NCBI RefSeq assembly: GCF_008831285.2
Contig: NC_045139.1
Coordinates: 5,182,704-5,246,703, forward strand
DNA length: 64,000 bases
Direction of reading: 5' to 3'
Source of the DNA: Nymphaea colorata
Taxonomy: Eukaryota; Streptophyta; Magnoliopsida; Nymphaeales; Nymphaeaceae
In this document: positions 16,709-28,932 of the stretch, in pieces
Numbering within the stretch: the stretch's first letter is position 1
Layout: each line of letters begins with the position of its first letter
Notes under the pieces: generated by a model
Seen by the model: only the letters and a program-made list of their open reading frames with translations
What the model was told of the DNA's origin: nothing
Databases searched by the model: none
Made by a program: the position numbers and the translations under genes

Positions 16709-18516
16709 CTGAAATCTAAATTTCTATTACATTGGGCTGAAGCATCCGGAAATAGACGCACACACAAAATCCAAATCTGGTATTAATTTAGCTGCTGTAT
16801 GTAAATTGGATTTAGCATCCAGATCGATGTTTTAGATCGGATCTAGATTGAACCCCAAGAGAGATCCGGTTGCGAGGGGATTCATGCAACAACAGTTTAT
16901 GTCAAATATCTCAACCTGCAAGTGCCGGTAACCCAAACCTCAGCTGTTCCACCTTTTCCTTTTCATGTATGAAAGCTCTCTGTGAATAAATTTTGACCCT
17001 TTCTCCTCTTCCGCACATCATTACAGTCTCCACCACCTTCTTGAAAAGAGGATTCTTCAGTTGTGGTCGGAAAAGTGCAGAAATGGGTGCTCGTTTCAGG
17101 CCAAAGCATGGCAGTAAATCTTGATGCAGTTCTTGTACTGCTTTGGACTGAAGGGAGCTCCTAATTCTTCATTTTTCCTTGGTAAATCTTTTCCTGCTTC
17201 CGTTTGGCTGCCATCTTATAGGGTTCGAAGTTTGGCAGATTGCAAGGATTTGGCGTTCAAGGTGAGCTCTGGAGCTCAATACTCTGCTTAATCTGTTTTT
17301 CTTGGTGCATAAGAGAAAGACTGACAACTACGTGGACATGGAAGATGAGTTTCTTTGTGTTTGTGCTGCCGTTATTCTTTCTGTTATAGTTTTGGAGAAT
17401 TGGCATCTGTATTCAAGCACAGAGAGAGAGAGAGAGAATGTGTGTTTAGATACATATCTGGTCTTTTGATTCGTGAGATCGTTCAGGTTCACTCTAGGGT
17501 TCTTTGCATGTTCATAATCAAAAGTTGTCTCTGGTCCAAATATTCAAGCAATGAACTAGAGCAGTAGGATTCTGTTTGCAATTTTTTAGTAAGAGATTAA
17601 TAGAAAAGCACATGTCTGGATCCTTCTCATCCTTGCATCTTTTATGTTTTTTCTTTAGTGTTTTTTTCTCATTAACAGATTTGATGTTTCAACGAAGTAC
17701 AGTTAGTAGCAGATCATTCGTCGTTCTTGGTTTCCTGATCATCTTCCCCAGGACTTGACTGTGTAGATCAAAAATTACTTCATTCTTGATTGTTGTTTTC
17801 CAACCAGAGGATGCTTATTCTTTTGATCAAAATGAGCAGCAAATACTTTTTGATGGACAGAGAGAGAGGGAGACCAGACTCAAATTCATGGCCATCATGA
17901 ACTCGATCTACGCACTTTAAGTCCATTAGATCGAACCGTTATAAATCTTGCAGCTGCTTTGCAGGTAAAACCCAAGGTGCAGAAGATGCAACTATTGGAG
18001 TCAAAGGCACAAATCTGAGTCGGAGTTCGAAGAACTTGTGATTTTATTACAAGATGTTGATAATACCGAAGGTGAGAAGTTTAAAAAAAAATTAAAAGCA
18101 GAGAAATTCCGAATTAATATTCTGCAATCTATGTGTCATTGTGACAACATGAAAATTTAGTTTACTTTAAATTAATAAGAAGATTAATTTCCTCTATCTT
18201 ACATTTTTTTGACAATTATTTAGTTGCAAAGATCTTTAAATATCTGAGATCAACATCTGTGCCTATGCGTTAAAAATCATTAGGTTTTCCAAAATATTTT
18301 GCTTCAAAGTAACTTTTTTTTTTTTTTGCTTCACTAACTTAAAAGGTTGTTGTTCATCTTTCTTCTTCTCCTTTACAATCTTTTACTTGCATGATACCTT
18401 CATAGATTCGCCAAAATGCCAATAATATCGTGAGATGTTGTATCACCCGCCACATGATTTTATGTTATGCATTATGTCTGTTGTCCTTCTGTTTGGCATT
18501 AAAAACAACGTATGAG
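16709..18516. other. Unassigned sequence, possible transcript leader
   Basis: Moderately GC-balanced sequence at about 16900-17300 resembles untranslated leader or exon-like sequence (pyrimidine-rich tracts, potential donor after 'ggcgttcaag' near 17260), but no frame of useful length or recognised protein is present. A GA run lies at about 17420-17437. Confidence 0.3.
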
Positions 18517-18560
18517 TGTTTCATGAATCTACCTCAAAATTGGGGTAGATTCATGAGACA
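18517..18560. repeat. Short inverted repeat, 20-bp arms
   Basis: The left arm (18517-18536) and the right arm (18541-18560) are complementary with two mismatches around a 4-base loop (AAAT). The arm phrase 'tttcatgaatctacc' resembles sequences near 44714 and 53020, so this may be the collapsed ends of a small element. Confidence 0.75.
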
Positions 18561-19542
18561 TTTACTTCCCTCCTTCATTTTTTGCATTGTATGTTAATTT
18601 TTTACATTATTGGTTGAGGAAATTAACTTCATTCTTTTGTGTAATATATTCCACATAAAGAGAGACATATAGAGAGAGAGAGAGAGAGAGAGAGATTTTG
18701 CCAAATAAGAAAAAAGTATAGAACAGTGCAATTCAGAATAGCTATGCAATCATGGCTTGTGAGTCCACAGTATTCCTCCATTGTGCAAAAAGCATTAATG
18801 TCATGCTAATGGGCCCTCTCCCCCTCAATCTTGACATGGAAATCATGCAACCACAGGGTCATGTCCACTTCCTTCCTTCCTTTTACTACTTTTCTCAAAA
18901 GTTTCTGCCCATTGCTCTTGCCCACACATGACTTAAGGGTCTCAACTTAGAAACAAATATCAGAATCTTTTACTACGGATTGCTTTTCTTTTGTGTTCAA
19001 TTGCATTGCTGGATATCAACTTCACACCTAACAAATATAAGAAAAAGGTGGAAAATTTTCCATTTCAGGGACAATCTTTTGACCATGACATTGAATACAG
19101 GCCTCCCTTTTTCTGATTTTCCCGATATAGGTCTAACACTTGCTGATAACATTTCATTAAGGCCGCCTAACTTTACAATTCTCTCACAACTCTGCATAAA
19201 ATGTCAGTGAAGATAGAGGGACCGTGAGGCCCATAAGAGGAAAAAAAAAAATTGACGCTCCTCTTTTGGGTTTATAGTAGAAGGAGGGCCCTAGACTGCA
19301 GTTTCAAAGAAAAGCGTAACATAAATAACATAGCTCTTATTATATACTCAGTGTACAAGCTATCATGCATATGAAATATTTCCTGACTTAAGCGGATTTT
19401 AATTTTTTAACGTTTACTTAGGGAACCGCTTTTCGGCTTAAAACCCTAATACTTTCTAAATTAAGGCTTGCTTAGGGCCTCGTTGAACATAGGGTACATC
19501 CTTTAAATCAAGTAGTGCACTTGTTAATGTTTGTAGGATAGA
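18561..19542. other. Intergenic with GA microsatellite
   Basis: Contains a GA run at about 18670-18696. No gene or RNA recognised. Confidence 0.55.
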
Positions 19543-20155
19543 TAAGGGTGAACAACAAGTCGAGGTACTCGAGCTCGAGTTGTTAAAACTCGCTCATAAA
19601 CGAGTTCGAGCCGAGTCATTTGCTTAACTAGTCGGACTCGAGTTCATGAGTCGGCTCATTCAAATAATCAAGTTGAGTTCGAGCTCAACACGTAACTGCC
19701 AAGTCAAGATCGAACCTTAATCGAGTTTGTCGAGCCTTAATCAAGTCGATATATTCAAACAAGTTTGGGAGTTTGTCGAGTCTTAATCGAGTCGAATTTG
19801 AACTCAATATATAATGGTGAATATCAATTCTATTCAAATGAGTTTGTTGAGCCTTAATCGAGTCAAGCTCGAGTTCAACACGATGAATATCAATTCTATT
19901 CAAACGAGTTTGTCTAGCCTTAATCAAGTTGAACTCAAGCTCAACATGTAACTATGAATATCAATTCTATTCGAAGGAATTTGTCGAATCTTAATAGAGT
20001 CGAGGTCGAGCTCAACACATAACTGTTGAGTCAAGCTCGAGCTGCTTCCATCAAGCTATTCTCGAGCTCGAGCCGAGTCGAGCTCGAGGTTTCATTAGTC
20101 GAACCTAGCTCGAGCTGAATGAACTTGAGCTCGACTTGTCTCGTGTTCACCCTTA
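19543..20155. mobile_element. hAT-like short element, CGAG-rich family H1, copy 1
   Basis: The ends are perfect inverted repeats: TAAGGGTGAACA at 19543 and TGTTCACCCTTA ending at 20155. Flanking 8-mers aggataga and tgtataga agree at six of eight positions, consistent with an 8-bp target duplication typical of hAT transposons. The interior consists of diverged subrepeats of about 70-80 bp built from 'gaatatcaattctattcaaa', 'gagtttgtcgagcc' and 'ttaatcgagt', with many CTCGAG/GAGCTC palindromes. No transposase is encoded. Copies occur at 32585 and 52235. Confidence 0.8.
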
Positions 20156-20352
20156 TGTATAGAGGAGTAACACACTTGAACATGATAAAGACCATGGGTT
20201 TCAAACATTAGATCCCTTGGGTGTGAACCGCCTTGTTGCACAGTTGCACTTGCTCTCTTTTAACACCGATAAATGATTTAAAAATTTCTTAAATTTTTTA
20301 ATATAAAACTATATGTTCTCAAGTGCTTCGTCATGTCTTTGGAGGGCAATTG

Positions 20353-20354
<2 letters not shown>

Positions 20355-20393
<39 letters not shown>
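20355..20393 (+). repeat. Poly-A tract, about 39 bp
   Basis: An uninterrupted A run. A retroposon tail is possible, but no retroposed body was identified upstream. Confidence 0.95.
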
Positions 20394-20394
<1 letters not shown>

Positions 20395-21210
20395 ATTATA
20401 TTCTTAGAACACATGCTCTTATGGCATTACGTGTTCCAAAAACATCATTTGATGGTTACTTGCTTCCGTGTTGCATGTTGTTATTCTTTGATTGTCTGGG
20501 CAATAAAAGTGGTAAGGCCGATCTCCCGGCAGCATTGCATCGAAAATCATTATTTGATTGTTAAATTTAGAAACAATATTTGGGATCAAGTCATAATTTC
20601 GAGAATAAAAACAGTGTTAGAGACACAATATTCTTCTTATCAAACACCTTCTTAGTGTACTGCTAGCCGCTCGCCATGGACCATTCGAAAAGTCAAAGAC
20701 CAGTAAAGCTGATGGGAAATATGCTCTGACTAGTAAAGTTTCAATTGCAGAGAAAAACTGAATGGACATAAATAAAGATGTTCAAAGTTGAAGAAGATGA
20801 TGACTTCAACGCTTCCGGTAAGCATTTGCTTACACCAGCTTATGTCCAAAAGAAAAAAGCAAGCACCAACTTTCTTTATGTTTCTTCAAACTATGGAAAT
20901 AGAATTTCCAACATAAATTCATCAACAACTAATACTTTGCCCACTGCCAAGCAAAAACAGAGAAAACTCGAATTTTGTTGTATTTGTTAGAAGGATGCTG
21001 GATTTCACCGACCTTTATGGCAAGAGATCACTTTCGGCTATTTGTTTTTCTGGATTTTTTTAACAAAAAAACTATATTTTTATTTTTTGGGGTTTTTGTC
21101 CAAACAACATAAGTCTAAATCCTGCTTTTCTTACTCCAAATCCACATTTTTTCAAGAAATTAATGTTAATTAAAAAGTCTTCAGCTTACAAAGCTATGCA
21201 CTAAGTGTAA
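20394..21210. other. Intergenic, no gene recognised
   Basis: Short frames only, without recognisable domains. Confidence 0.5.
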
Positions 21211-21362
21211 CACCTCAAAAATTAATGTTAATTATTTGTCATGGTTATTAGTCTTTTTGAATTGAAACTGAAGTTGCTATAAGACAAGTTGGTATTTTCC
21301 AATCCAGGGGGCAGAGTTTAATGTGGGAGTCAGTCAGGTCGTCACAGTGGTATCAGAGTCGG
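21211..21362 (+). mobile_element. Possible LTR end with primer binding site
   Basis: The segment starts 'taacacctcaaaa' and ends 'tcgtcacagtggtatcagag'. The last part (21351-21362, TGGTATCAGAGT) is one base from the usual initiator-Met primer site of plant LTR elements, and the start resembles the TGTAACACC beginning of many gypsy-type LTRs. A related, more diverged segment follows at about 21417-21610 ('gtaataccgtaaa' to 'gttgttacacta'). No gag or pol follows. Tentative solo or decayed LTR. Confidence 0.4.
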
Positions 21363-21619
21363 TTCAACACTCATACATATATGCATTGATGCATATACTT
21401 TAAGGACGTATGGATTGTAATACCGTAAAAGTTTAGTCTTGTATTAAAAATTGTGATACATACTCAAGAACTTATAAGAGGATTACTTAGAAGATTGGTT
21501 GTCTTAGTTAATAACCTTTATAAGTTGAAACAGAAGTTACTATAAAGCGAGTTGGACTCCGTTAGACTCAGAGCCCAAGCCCAATGTGGAGTGGGCAGTG
21601 TTGTTACACTAAGTGAGAC

Positions 21620-23202
21620 CACAAGGATCATGCCCCATGGAAACCCCACCTGCCTTCGCCTCTGTCCACAGTCTTATATAAAGGATATGGCGATCCCATC
21701 CTGCGGTTTGGATCTGTGACGAAGAAGAACTTTTTCTGGTTTATAAACACAACATGTTCGTATTTTTAGAAACATATGAATTTATGCCTCCCTTTTGTGG
21801 AATTTACAGGTGCAATGTTACCGGTTAGAGTTGGGATTTGGCTGTCTTCTGATTTCTAAGTTGGGATTTGGCTGTATAATTTCAAAAACTTAACAGGAGT
21901 TAAAATATAATTTTTCAAAGTACTTATGTAGGATCGGTGTTTTTTCACTTTTTCTGTCATACCAATCCTTATATTTCATTGTAATGTTTCAATTATTTGG
22001 TAATTGATTTCACGGGTCATGTATAATTCTCCTTGTAATAACTTTTTGTAGCAAATTCTGAGAGTGTTTTATCCTCCTCTGTTCAAAAGATGTTCCTTAT
22101 GTTTCGTTAAACTGTGCATATAACGTGACAAAACACCCACACGAAATTAGCGTCGTTGTTTCTCTTGAGGGATTAGTTTCACGAGTGAACAGATCACCAA
22201 TTAGTTCACGTGTTTCGATGTCGACTCCCATCCCTTACGTAGAGAAATATGTGGTCATGCAAAATAGTATGAAGCACATGCAAGCCATTCTTTTTGGTCC
22301 TTGTTATTTCGATTGTCGATTTTTACTTTTGACGTTATTTTTGTGGATATTATATATTTGGCATTTTTTGTCATGATACTTAGGCGTCATTAGACATAGC
22401 TATAATACAAATTATTTTCCATCAAATGTATATAACAACCTTGGTACGGGGTCTACTTGGAAAGTTCATTTATTCTAAATGAGCGATTATAAGAACAGGG
22501 CTTGGATTCATGAGAGTGAGTTATAGTAATTTTTTTTTTAAATGTTCATATAGATTAAACTGCTTTCAGCAAAAAAACCACACCCAGAAGAAAGAAGAGT
22601 AATATACTGAAACATGACAGTGACCACAAGATTTGAATCTTGAAACCCTTGAGTGTAAGCCGCCTTTGGCATCCAATTGTGCTAAGCAGTTGAGGTAATG
22701 CAGGCCTAAGTTACTCTTTATCTTTTAGGTACCAAAGAATCAATTTTTTGAAACAAGTCAAGAATTAGACTTGTTTTGAAGCTAGGTTGGGACTTAGGGT
22801 CCATTAAGATGTGGATGCTGTGTCTGGTCCAACCGGTTTAGGCATATGGTCGATATGGGAAAGTGTCGGAAAATATATATATTTTTTTTTGCTTGTCTAC
22901 TTTTACCTAGGGGTTGTTTGATGGGCAGGAACAATTTTCCAGACAAGGCGACCGAAAATTTTCAAAAAAAAAAGACCCGAACAATTCCATCATTGAGGAA
23001 GCCAGGTGGGTTCGGGCTCGAGCTTGGGTCTTGATATTGAGCTTGCCTTCAAATTGAGCTAAAGTAGTGGCAAAGCCAGAAATTTTAGTTGGAGGGGCAT
23101 CAATATATATAAATAGTCAAATATTCAAAGACAACAAAATAATAATAAAAGCCAGGCTGACCCGATGCATGAAAGAAGCCTCCATCATCCAGTAGAGTAG
23201 AT
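21620..23202. other. Intergenic, no gene recognised
   Basis: No coding signal with family resemblance. A TATATAAAGG-like string near 21674 could be a core promoter remnant but has no gene attached. Confidence 0.45.
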
Positions 23203-23208
23203 TATATA

Positions 23209-23270
<62 letters not shown>
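23203..23270. repeat. Compound (TA)n(GA)n microsatellite
   Basis: TA repeat, with one interruption, passing into GA; the third compound of this arrangement in the window. Confidence 0.95.
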
Positions 23271-23359
23271 TCATCATTTGTTAAATGTGGAGGAGACCAT
23301 CGGACACACCATATCACCGCCCTCACATTTCAACCCCTTGGATATATGATATGAGGAGA

Positions 23360-23665
23360 ATCATACATGTCCTTAGATTTAGAACAGCATCCAAATCCGA
23401 TTTTAAAACGATACACAACGGAACTGAAGTGCACATTACGCTCTATTAAGAACTAACTTTCAAGATATACGGATCTTGGATATAGAATAGTCGTTTAAAA
23501 TTGAATTCAAATCTAAATGTGATTGGATATTTATTTAAAACCGAATCAGATCACATTTCATTTTTTAAATCTGAATCCAATTTTACTTCTTACTTGGATG
23601 TCAGTTTTTTTTTTCCATATCTATTTTTTTTCATAAACTATTTGGTCGGATATCTAATCTAAATC
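23360..23665 (+). repeat. Dispersed repeat, family R1, copy 3
   Basis: Contains 'gattggatatttatttaaaa', 'ttttttaaatctgaatccaa' and 'ggtcggatatctaatct', matching the order in the copy at 1-430. Confidence 0.6.
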
Positions 23666-24247
23666 CGATCCATTCAAGGGCAGAGGGAGGCGGGCCTGCC
23701 TTGGCCATGGCCCTACTCTAGTTAATTGAAAAAAAAATTACATTAAAAATTTAAAATTTTTTAGTTGTGTAATGTATTTTTTGGATTCGGTTTTAGTTTG
23801 GCTCTACTCGGATAAGTTTGTTGGACCGTTTGACCTGCTCGCTTCACTCTATAGATCTATTGATTTCCTTAATAATATCCTTCTTTGACGGCAATTATGC
23901 ACATGCATCACGTAAATATAAGTTTATGAAATATATAAAGCAAGTGAATACCTTTAATTTTGGAAAAATAGCTTAGTTTACATGTATCGCATCGTGAACC
24001 AATACTGAACAAATTAATAAGTGACTTATAATTGATATATAGATTTCATATCTACTTAGTTCATTAATACACACAATAAATTCCAATTTCATCCTCTTAA
24101 GATTCCCCTAGCTCCATTGTACGGCATCTTCCCCAAATCAAATTCCCTTTACCTTTTCTTATTTTAAGGATCAGGTTTTAACTTTTTCTACAACTTGGGG
24201 ATTTGTAAAAATAATCTGCATCATAATGAGAATAATCTTAAAATTGG

Positions 24248-24496
24248 AAATAAGCCCATTTAAAATTATAAAATAATTTTTTTAATTATAAAATAAATTT
24301 TTTAAATATAAAATAGATTTATGAATAATAAATATATATTATTAAAACAAAAAAAATTAAAAAATAATTTTTAAATTTAAGCGGGCTAAATGGACCGGGC
24401 CGAGCTGACCCTAGCCGGCCTATCAGGCCCGGGCCAGGTTTTTCCCGGCCCAAGCCCGGGTCCAATCGGGCCGGGCCGGCCCAACGCCTACCTTAC
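24248..24496 (+). mobile_element. GC-end/AT-core element family H2, left-truncated copy
   Basis: An AT core of 'ttataaaataatttttt' type units is followed by a GGCCCGGG-rich arm ending 'ggcccaacgcctacctta'. The right end matches other H2 copies, but the left GC-rich end is not seen, so the copy is probably truncated. Confidence 0.55.
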
Positions 24497-24875
24497 TCTT
24501 GATCATTCTCTGATAATTCTTTGATAAGAACCTTGAAATTCTTGTACGTTTTAATGAATATATATTAAAAACTAGAGTTTAAAAATCATGCTTTGGCAAG
24601 CCAACCTTACAAAGGTTGAGAAGGAGGAAAGACACCCGAATACATTTGAATTTTGTGATGTTAAGAAGGTGCCGCAAATTGTACATTCCACAATAACAAA
24701 CCATTGGGCATGGTTTCTAATCACAGAATGCACCATTTGCAATAGTTTTAGCATTATAAAAAAGATAAGCAATAAACATTGGCAGATTGATATATATATA
24801 TATCATCATCCAAGTCAAAAAAAATTCTTCACTTCTCTCAAGAAAAATTTTACCTGGGGAGGGTGAGCCAATATT

Positions 24876-24944
24876 GAGATTTTCAATGCCACTAGTTCAT
24901 ATATATATATATATATATATATATGAGATTTTCAATGCCACTAG

Positions 24945-25007
<63 letters not shown>

Positions 25008-25008
25008 G
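24876..25008. repeat. Tandem duplication carrying (TA)n runs
   Basis: The 25-base segment starting 'gagattttcaatgccacta' is present twice (24876 and 24925), each time followed by a TA run, the second much longer. The TA microsatellite was part of the duplicated unit. Confidence 0.92.
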
Positions 25009-25774
25009 AGAGATTTTGAAGGAGAGAAAAGAAAGAGATTCGGCCAACTCAACTTTTGATATATATAGTTACAATAGACCACTTAAAGTTTGAAGGATTT
25101 GAAATAATTGCCTAAGTTTATAATAGTATGAAAGACACTCATTTCATGAATGGAAACCTGTAAAATATATTTTAAAGGACCGTTTTATCCCCAATAAAAG
25201 AAAATATTTTTAAATGACCATTTTATCCTCAATAAAAGAAAAATATATTTTAAAGGACTATTTTATCCCCAATACAAGAAAAAATAAATAAATAAAAAGT
25301 TTTAATAATTGACATATTTTTTCAAGTCAATTTCTTTTACGGTTTCACCTTTTCTTTGAAGTGCGATATTTATGAAGACAAATGGGGAGTGAGCGAGTTT
25401 GTGTGTCTGAGATGTAGAACTGTAGAGAAATCAACTTAAATAAAAAGTAATTGGTGAAGTTGTCAAGAAATTAACTTTTCACTAGAGGTAAAATAGCTTT
25501 TCGAGGTATATTTTAACATTTTTAATTGATAGTGAATTTATTTGTTTAAGACAGATTGTTGTAACTTCTCAAACTTTAAGTAGTTATACGTAAGGGCATT
25601 AAAAGTTGAAGTTGATGTTTGAGAGGAACAGGGACAAGCATGTTCTCTCCTACTCAATTCCTGCTCTTAAGAAAGTCAAAGTTTTTGAATTTTTTATGGG
25701 TCATTGGTAAAACGACCAGTTCATATTAAATTTGTATCACCTTCTATTAACCATAGTTAAGTCAAATAAATTAG

Positions 25775-26066
25775 GTCTAGGCGTCGGCCGGGCCTGACCC
25801 GATAGGCTGGCCCGGGTCAACTCGGCCCGGCCCGATTCGGCTCGTTATGATTGAAAAATAGTTTTTTTTTAAATTTTGTTTTAATAATATATATTTTTTA
25901 TTAACAAATATATTTTATATTTTAAAAAATTTATTTTATAATTAAAAAATATTTTTTATTTTTAAACGGGCCCGACCCGGCCCGGGCCGAGACCCGGGCT
26001 ATCGGGCCAGGCCCGGGCCGGACCTTACCAAGGTGGGCCGGCCTGGCCTGGCCCAATACCCACCCT
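25775..26066 (+). mobile_element. GC-end/AT-core element family H2, copy
   Basis: The left end is TAGGCGTCGGCCGGGCC and the right end is GGCCCAATACCCACCCTTA. The ends are GC-rich and mutually complementary (GGCCCG units), and a pure AT core of about 120 bp lies between them. A target duplication is not clear. No coding capacity. Confidence 0.7.
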
Positions 26067-26086
26067 TAGAATAAATGCGTTGAAAG

Positions 26087-26428
26087 TAGGTCTGACCGGC
26101 CTGGCTCAGCCTGGCTTGATAAAAGATGGGTCTGGATCGGCCCAATGTCCAAAACCTGAACTTAGGCCTAGGCCCAAATCGGGTTCAAGCCAGCTTGGCC
26201 TGGTTACAATAAAAAAATGTCTTTAAAATATAAAATAATTTTTTAAAATAAAATATATTTTTAATAATAAAATATATATTATTAATTAAAAAATAATATT
26301 TAAAATCTATCGAGCCAAACCAGGCACCTATCGGGCTGGCCCAATACATTATCGGATCAGCTCCAACACGATTAGGCCGAGCCGAGTACCGGGTACTTAT
26401 TGGGTACTCGGCCCGATGCTCACCTCTA
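26087..26428 (+). mobile_element. GC-end/AT-core element family H2, copy with target duplication
   Basis: The left end is TAGGTCTGACCGGCC and the right end is GGCCCGATGCTCACCTCTA. Flanking 8-mers gttgaaag (26079-26086) and gttgaaaa (26429-26436) match at seven of eight positions. This supports a non-autonomous hAT-like element of about 342 bp with an AT-rich core. It lies about 20 bp from the preceding copy, in the same orientation. Confidence 0.8.
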
Positions 26429-26710
26429 GTTGAAAAGGTAAAACAGTTTTTCTCTACTCCATATAAATAAAAATTTATTCCCAATGATAAAAGCTCAATA
26501 AGTAATATTTACCTTCCACGATTCACACAGTAAATTAATTTCACTTCCCAACTTCACATTAACAAACTTTTGACAATATTCTTCATACTAAAGTAAATAT
26601 TCCCTGCAACCCAAGTTAATAGGAAAGTAAATGCAAATTAAAGCTAAATAAATTATATTTAAATACCAATTTTACTTTTTGTGACCACCAAAAAAACTGT
26701 CCTTTATTTA

Positions 26711-27025
26711 TGGTGGGCGTCGGGCCGGGTCGGCCCATCGGGCCTGAAGCCCGGGCTCGATAGCCCGGGTCTTGGCCTGGCCCATTTGAAAATAAAAAAA
26801 ATATTTTTAAATTATAAAATAATTTTTAATAATATAAAATATATTTTTAATAATAAAATACACATTATTAAATTTTAAAAAATTATTAAAAAATTATTTT
26901 TTAAAATTATCTGGTTGGATCGAGCCTTCGGGCCCAAGCCCGGTTTTTTCGGCCTGGACCCAGGCCCAAGCGGGTCGGTCGGGTACCAAGTATCGGATGG
27001 GTACTCGGCCGGTGGCCCAGGCCTA
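26711..27025 (+). mobile_element. GC-end/AT-core element family H2, copy
   Basis: The left end is TGGTGGGCGTCGGGCC and the right end is GGCCGGTGGCCCAGGCCTA. Flanks are similar T-rich strings (tttattta and cttttatt), so a target duplication is plausible but weak. AT core at about 26790-26910. Confidence 0.7.
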
Positions 27026-27655
27026 CTTTTATTTTACTATTTTGGGTGATGGTAGAGAAAAAGAGAGAGTTGATAAAATGAGAATTGATAACAAAATTTG
27101 AGAACAAAAAGTTTCCTATATACAAGAGAAAGAGATAGTTTTTTATTGAAAAAAGGTAGTGTCTTGAATAATATTTTAAAAAGTTCTAGTCTTGTTGTAA
27201 TTAGGTTTTTCTACCAGTTTTCATTGTCATTCAAAGAAATGCCTCAAAGTGTTCACTAAGAAAATGGGGAGCAAAATTAGGATTATAAGACTTGTGTTTG
27301 AGAATTATGACAAACATATTTGGATTTTTTGTAAAATTAAAAAGAAATACATATACAGTTAAGAGAGAGAGAGAGATGCCCTAGGATAATGGGATTGAAT
27401 GGTGAACATGATGTTGGTGACTGTGGAAAGCAAAGTGCTTAGGCCTCAGACTTTGACAGAAATGATTGCAATTAAAGGATCCAAGAGAGAATGCAGCGGC
27501 AGTTTCAATGGCACACTCATGAAATTGTATGTACTTCCACTATCATATACTACTCTTTATTTAAAGTGGTTACATAGTTATAAAAGAAATATACATTCTC
27601 TTCCCACCCCCATCTTTTTTTTTCTTAAATATCAAATCATATAATATGGTATATG

Positions 27656-27995
27656 TAGGGCTGGCGATTGGTTTGACAATAAGAAGTCGGGATAGAGTAA
27701 GTCTGAGCATCGGACCAGCCCGACACTCAAAACTCGGGCCCAGACTGAGTACCTGCCATGGCCTGGCCTAAAGGCTTGAGGCAAGTCATAGCCTTTGATG
27801 CAACTTGGGCTCATGCCACTGTTCGAAACCTGGACTCGAGTCTAGCCCATATTGATTAAAATAAAATATATTTAATATAATTTAATATACAAATATACCT
27901 AATTATAATAGAATATGTAATTATATATATATTTAAACAAAACAATATTAAAAAATAAGTTGCAAGCTGACAAAAGATAGGCCGGTTCTGTCCTA
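27656..27995 (+). mobile_element. H2-like element, diverged copy
   Basis: Begins TAGGGCTGGCGATTGG, continues with 'cggaccagcccgacactc' and a GGCCTGGCC-containing arm, then an AT core (27855-27960) and a weak second arm with 'aggccggttctgtcctagcc'. The right end is uncertain. Confidence 0.5.
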
Positions 27996-27999
27996 GCCT

Positions 28000-28932
28000 T
28001 ATTGCCAATTGTACCAATTTTTCACCTCAGTATAGTTTCGAAGAAATATTTTTTTTTTCACGTGTTTTGATTTTTCAGTTATTTTTATTTATTTTAAATT
28101 AAAAAGAGAGAAATAAGAGGAGCATATGTTGCAGGTATCGATACGGTGGCGAACAACGCCGGTTCGAATCGAAGCGATGACGGATGGTCTTCAACAACCC
28201 CTTGGGCGGCGTGGAACGTCGTTTCAAGGTAGACGATATAAATAAATGAAGGCCGGCGAGAGTGGACGTCAAAACCAGAGAGAAACGTTCGCTTTTATAC
28301 TTCATTAGATCTTACACGTTTAGCAATTATGCCCACACCACACATCTTGACCGGCCAAGTTACCAAGTGAAATGACGGAAACGTCCCTAATGAGCAGTGC
28401 CTTAATGAGATGCTTGTTGACATTGGAAGACTTGATGCTACCAACTTTGGGTTAGCTGCACCCTTTGCTTTGCCTCCATGCTCAAGCATATATACCATTT
28501 ATTAAAAATAATAAGGCTCTTGTGCTTTAATATTCTCCCTCTCTATTAGATCTCGAAGTTTTTTTTTTTATTTTGTATTGTTTCAATAACAGATAAATTT
28601 ATATTGATATACCAATATTCAAGCGATCCCCACGATAAGAGAAAGAGAGAGAGTTGATAAAATGAGAAAGAGAGAGAGTTGATAAAATGAGAATGGATAA
28701 CAAAAATTTTTTTTTTAAAAGGCTTGAGAAAGAGAGAGAGTTGCCTCCATGCTCAAGCATATATACCATTTATTTTTTTTATTTTGTATTGTTTCAATGT
28801 TGATAAGAAGTATTCAAGCATCCCCACGATCCGACTCCGTGCTGCGGATCATGAAATGTTGGTAAAATTCCATAGTGTTGGCTGATATGAGCTGATGCAC
28901 ATTGCATCTTGCTGGAAAATAGGAAATTGATC
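28000..28932. other. Intergenic with small duplications
   Basis: No gene recognised. 'gagaaagagagagagttg' repeats at about 28638, 28664 and 28725, and a short segment around 'ctcaagcatatataccattt' occurs at both 28482 and 28752, so local duplication has occurred. Confidence 0.6.

Noticed and set aside
19543-20155. Regular repeats considered as a CRISPR-like array
   Set aside because: The units are diverged, without unique spacers of constant length, and are enclosed by transposon-type ends in a plant genome.
20313-20655. Poly-lysine open frames
   Set aside because: They are produced by the 39-bp poly-A tract and have no other coding features.
28150-28180. GGTTCGAATC string resembling a tRNA T-loop
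   Set aside because: No acceptor stem, D-arm or anticodon arm can be fitted around it.
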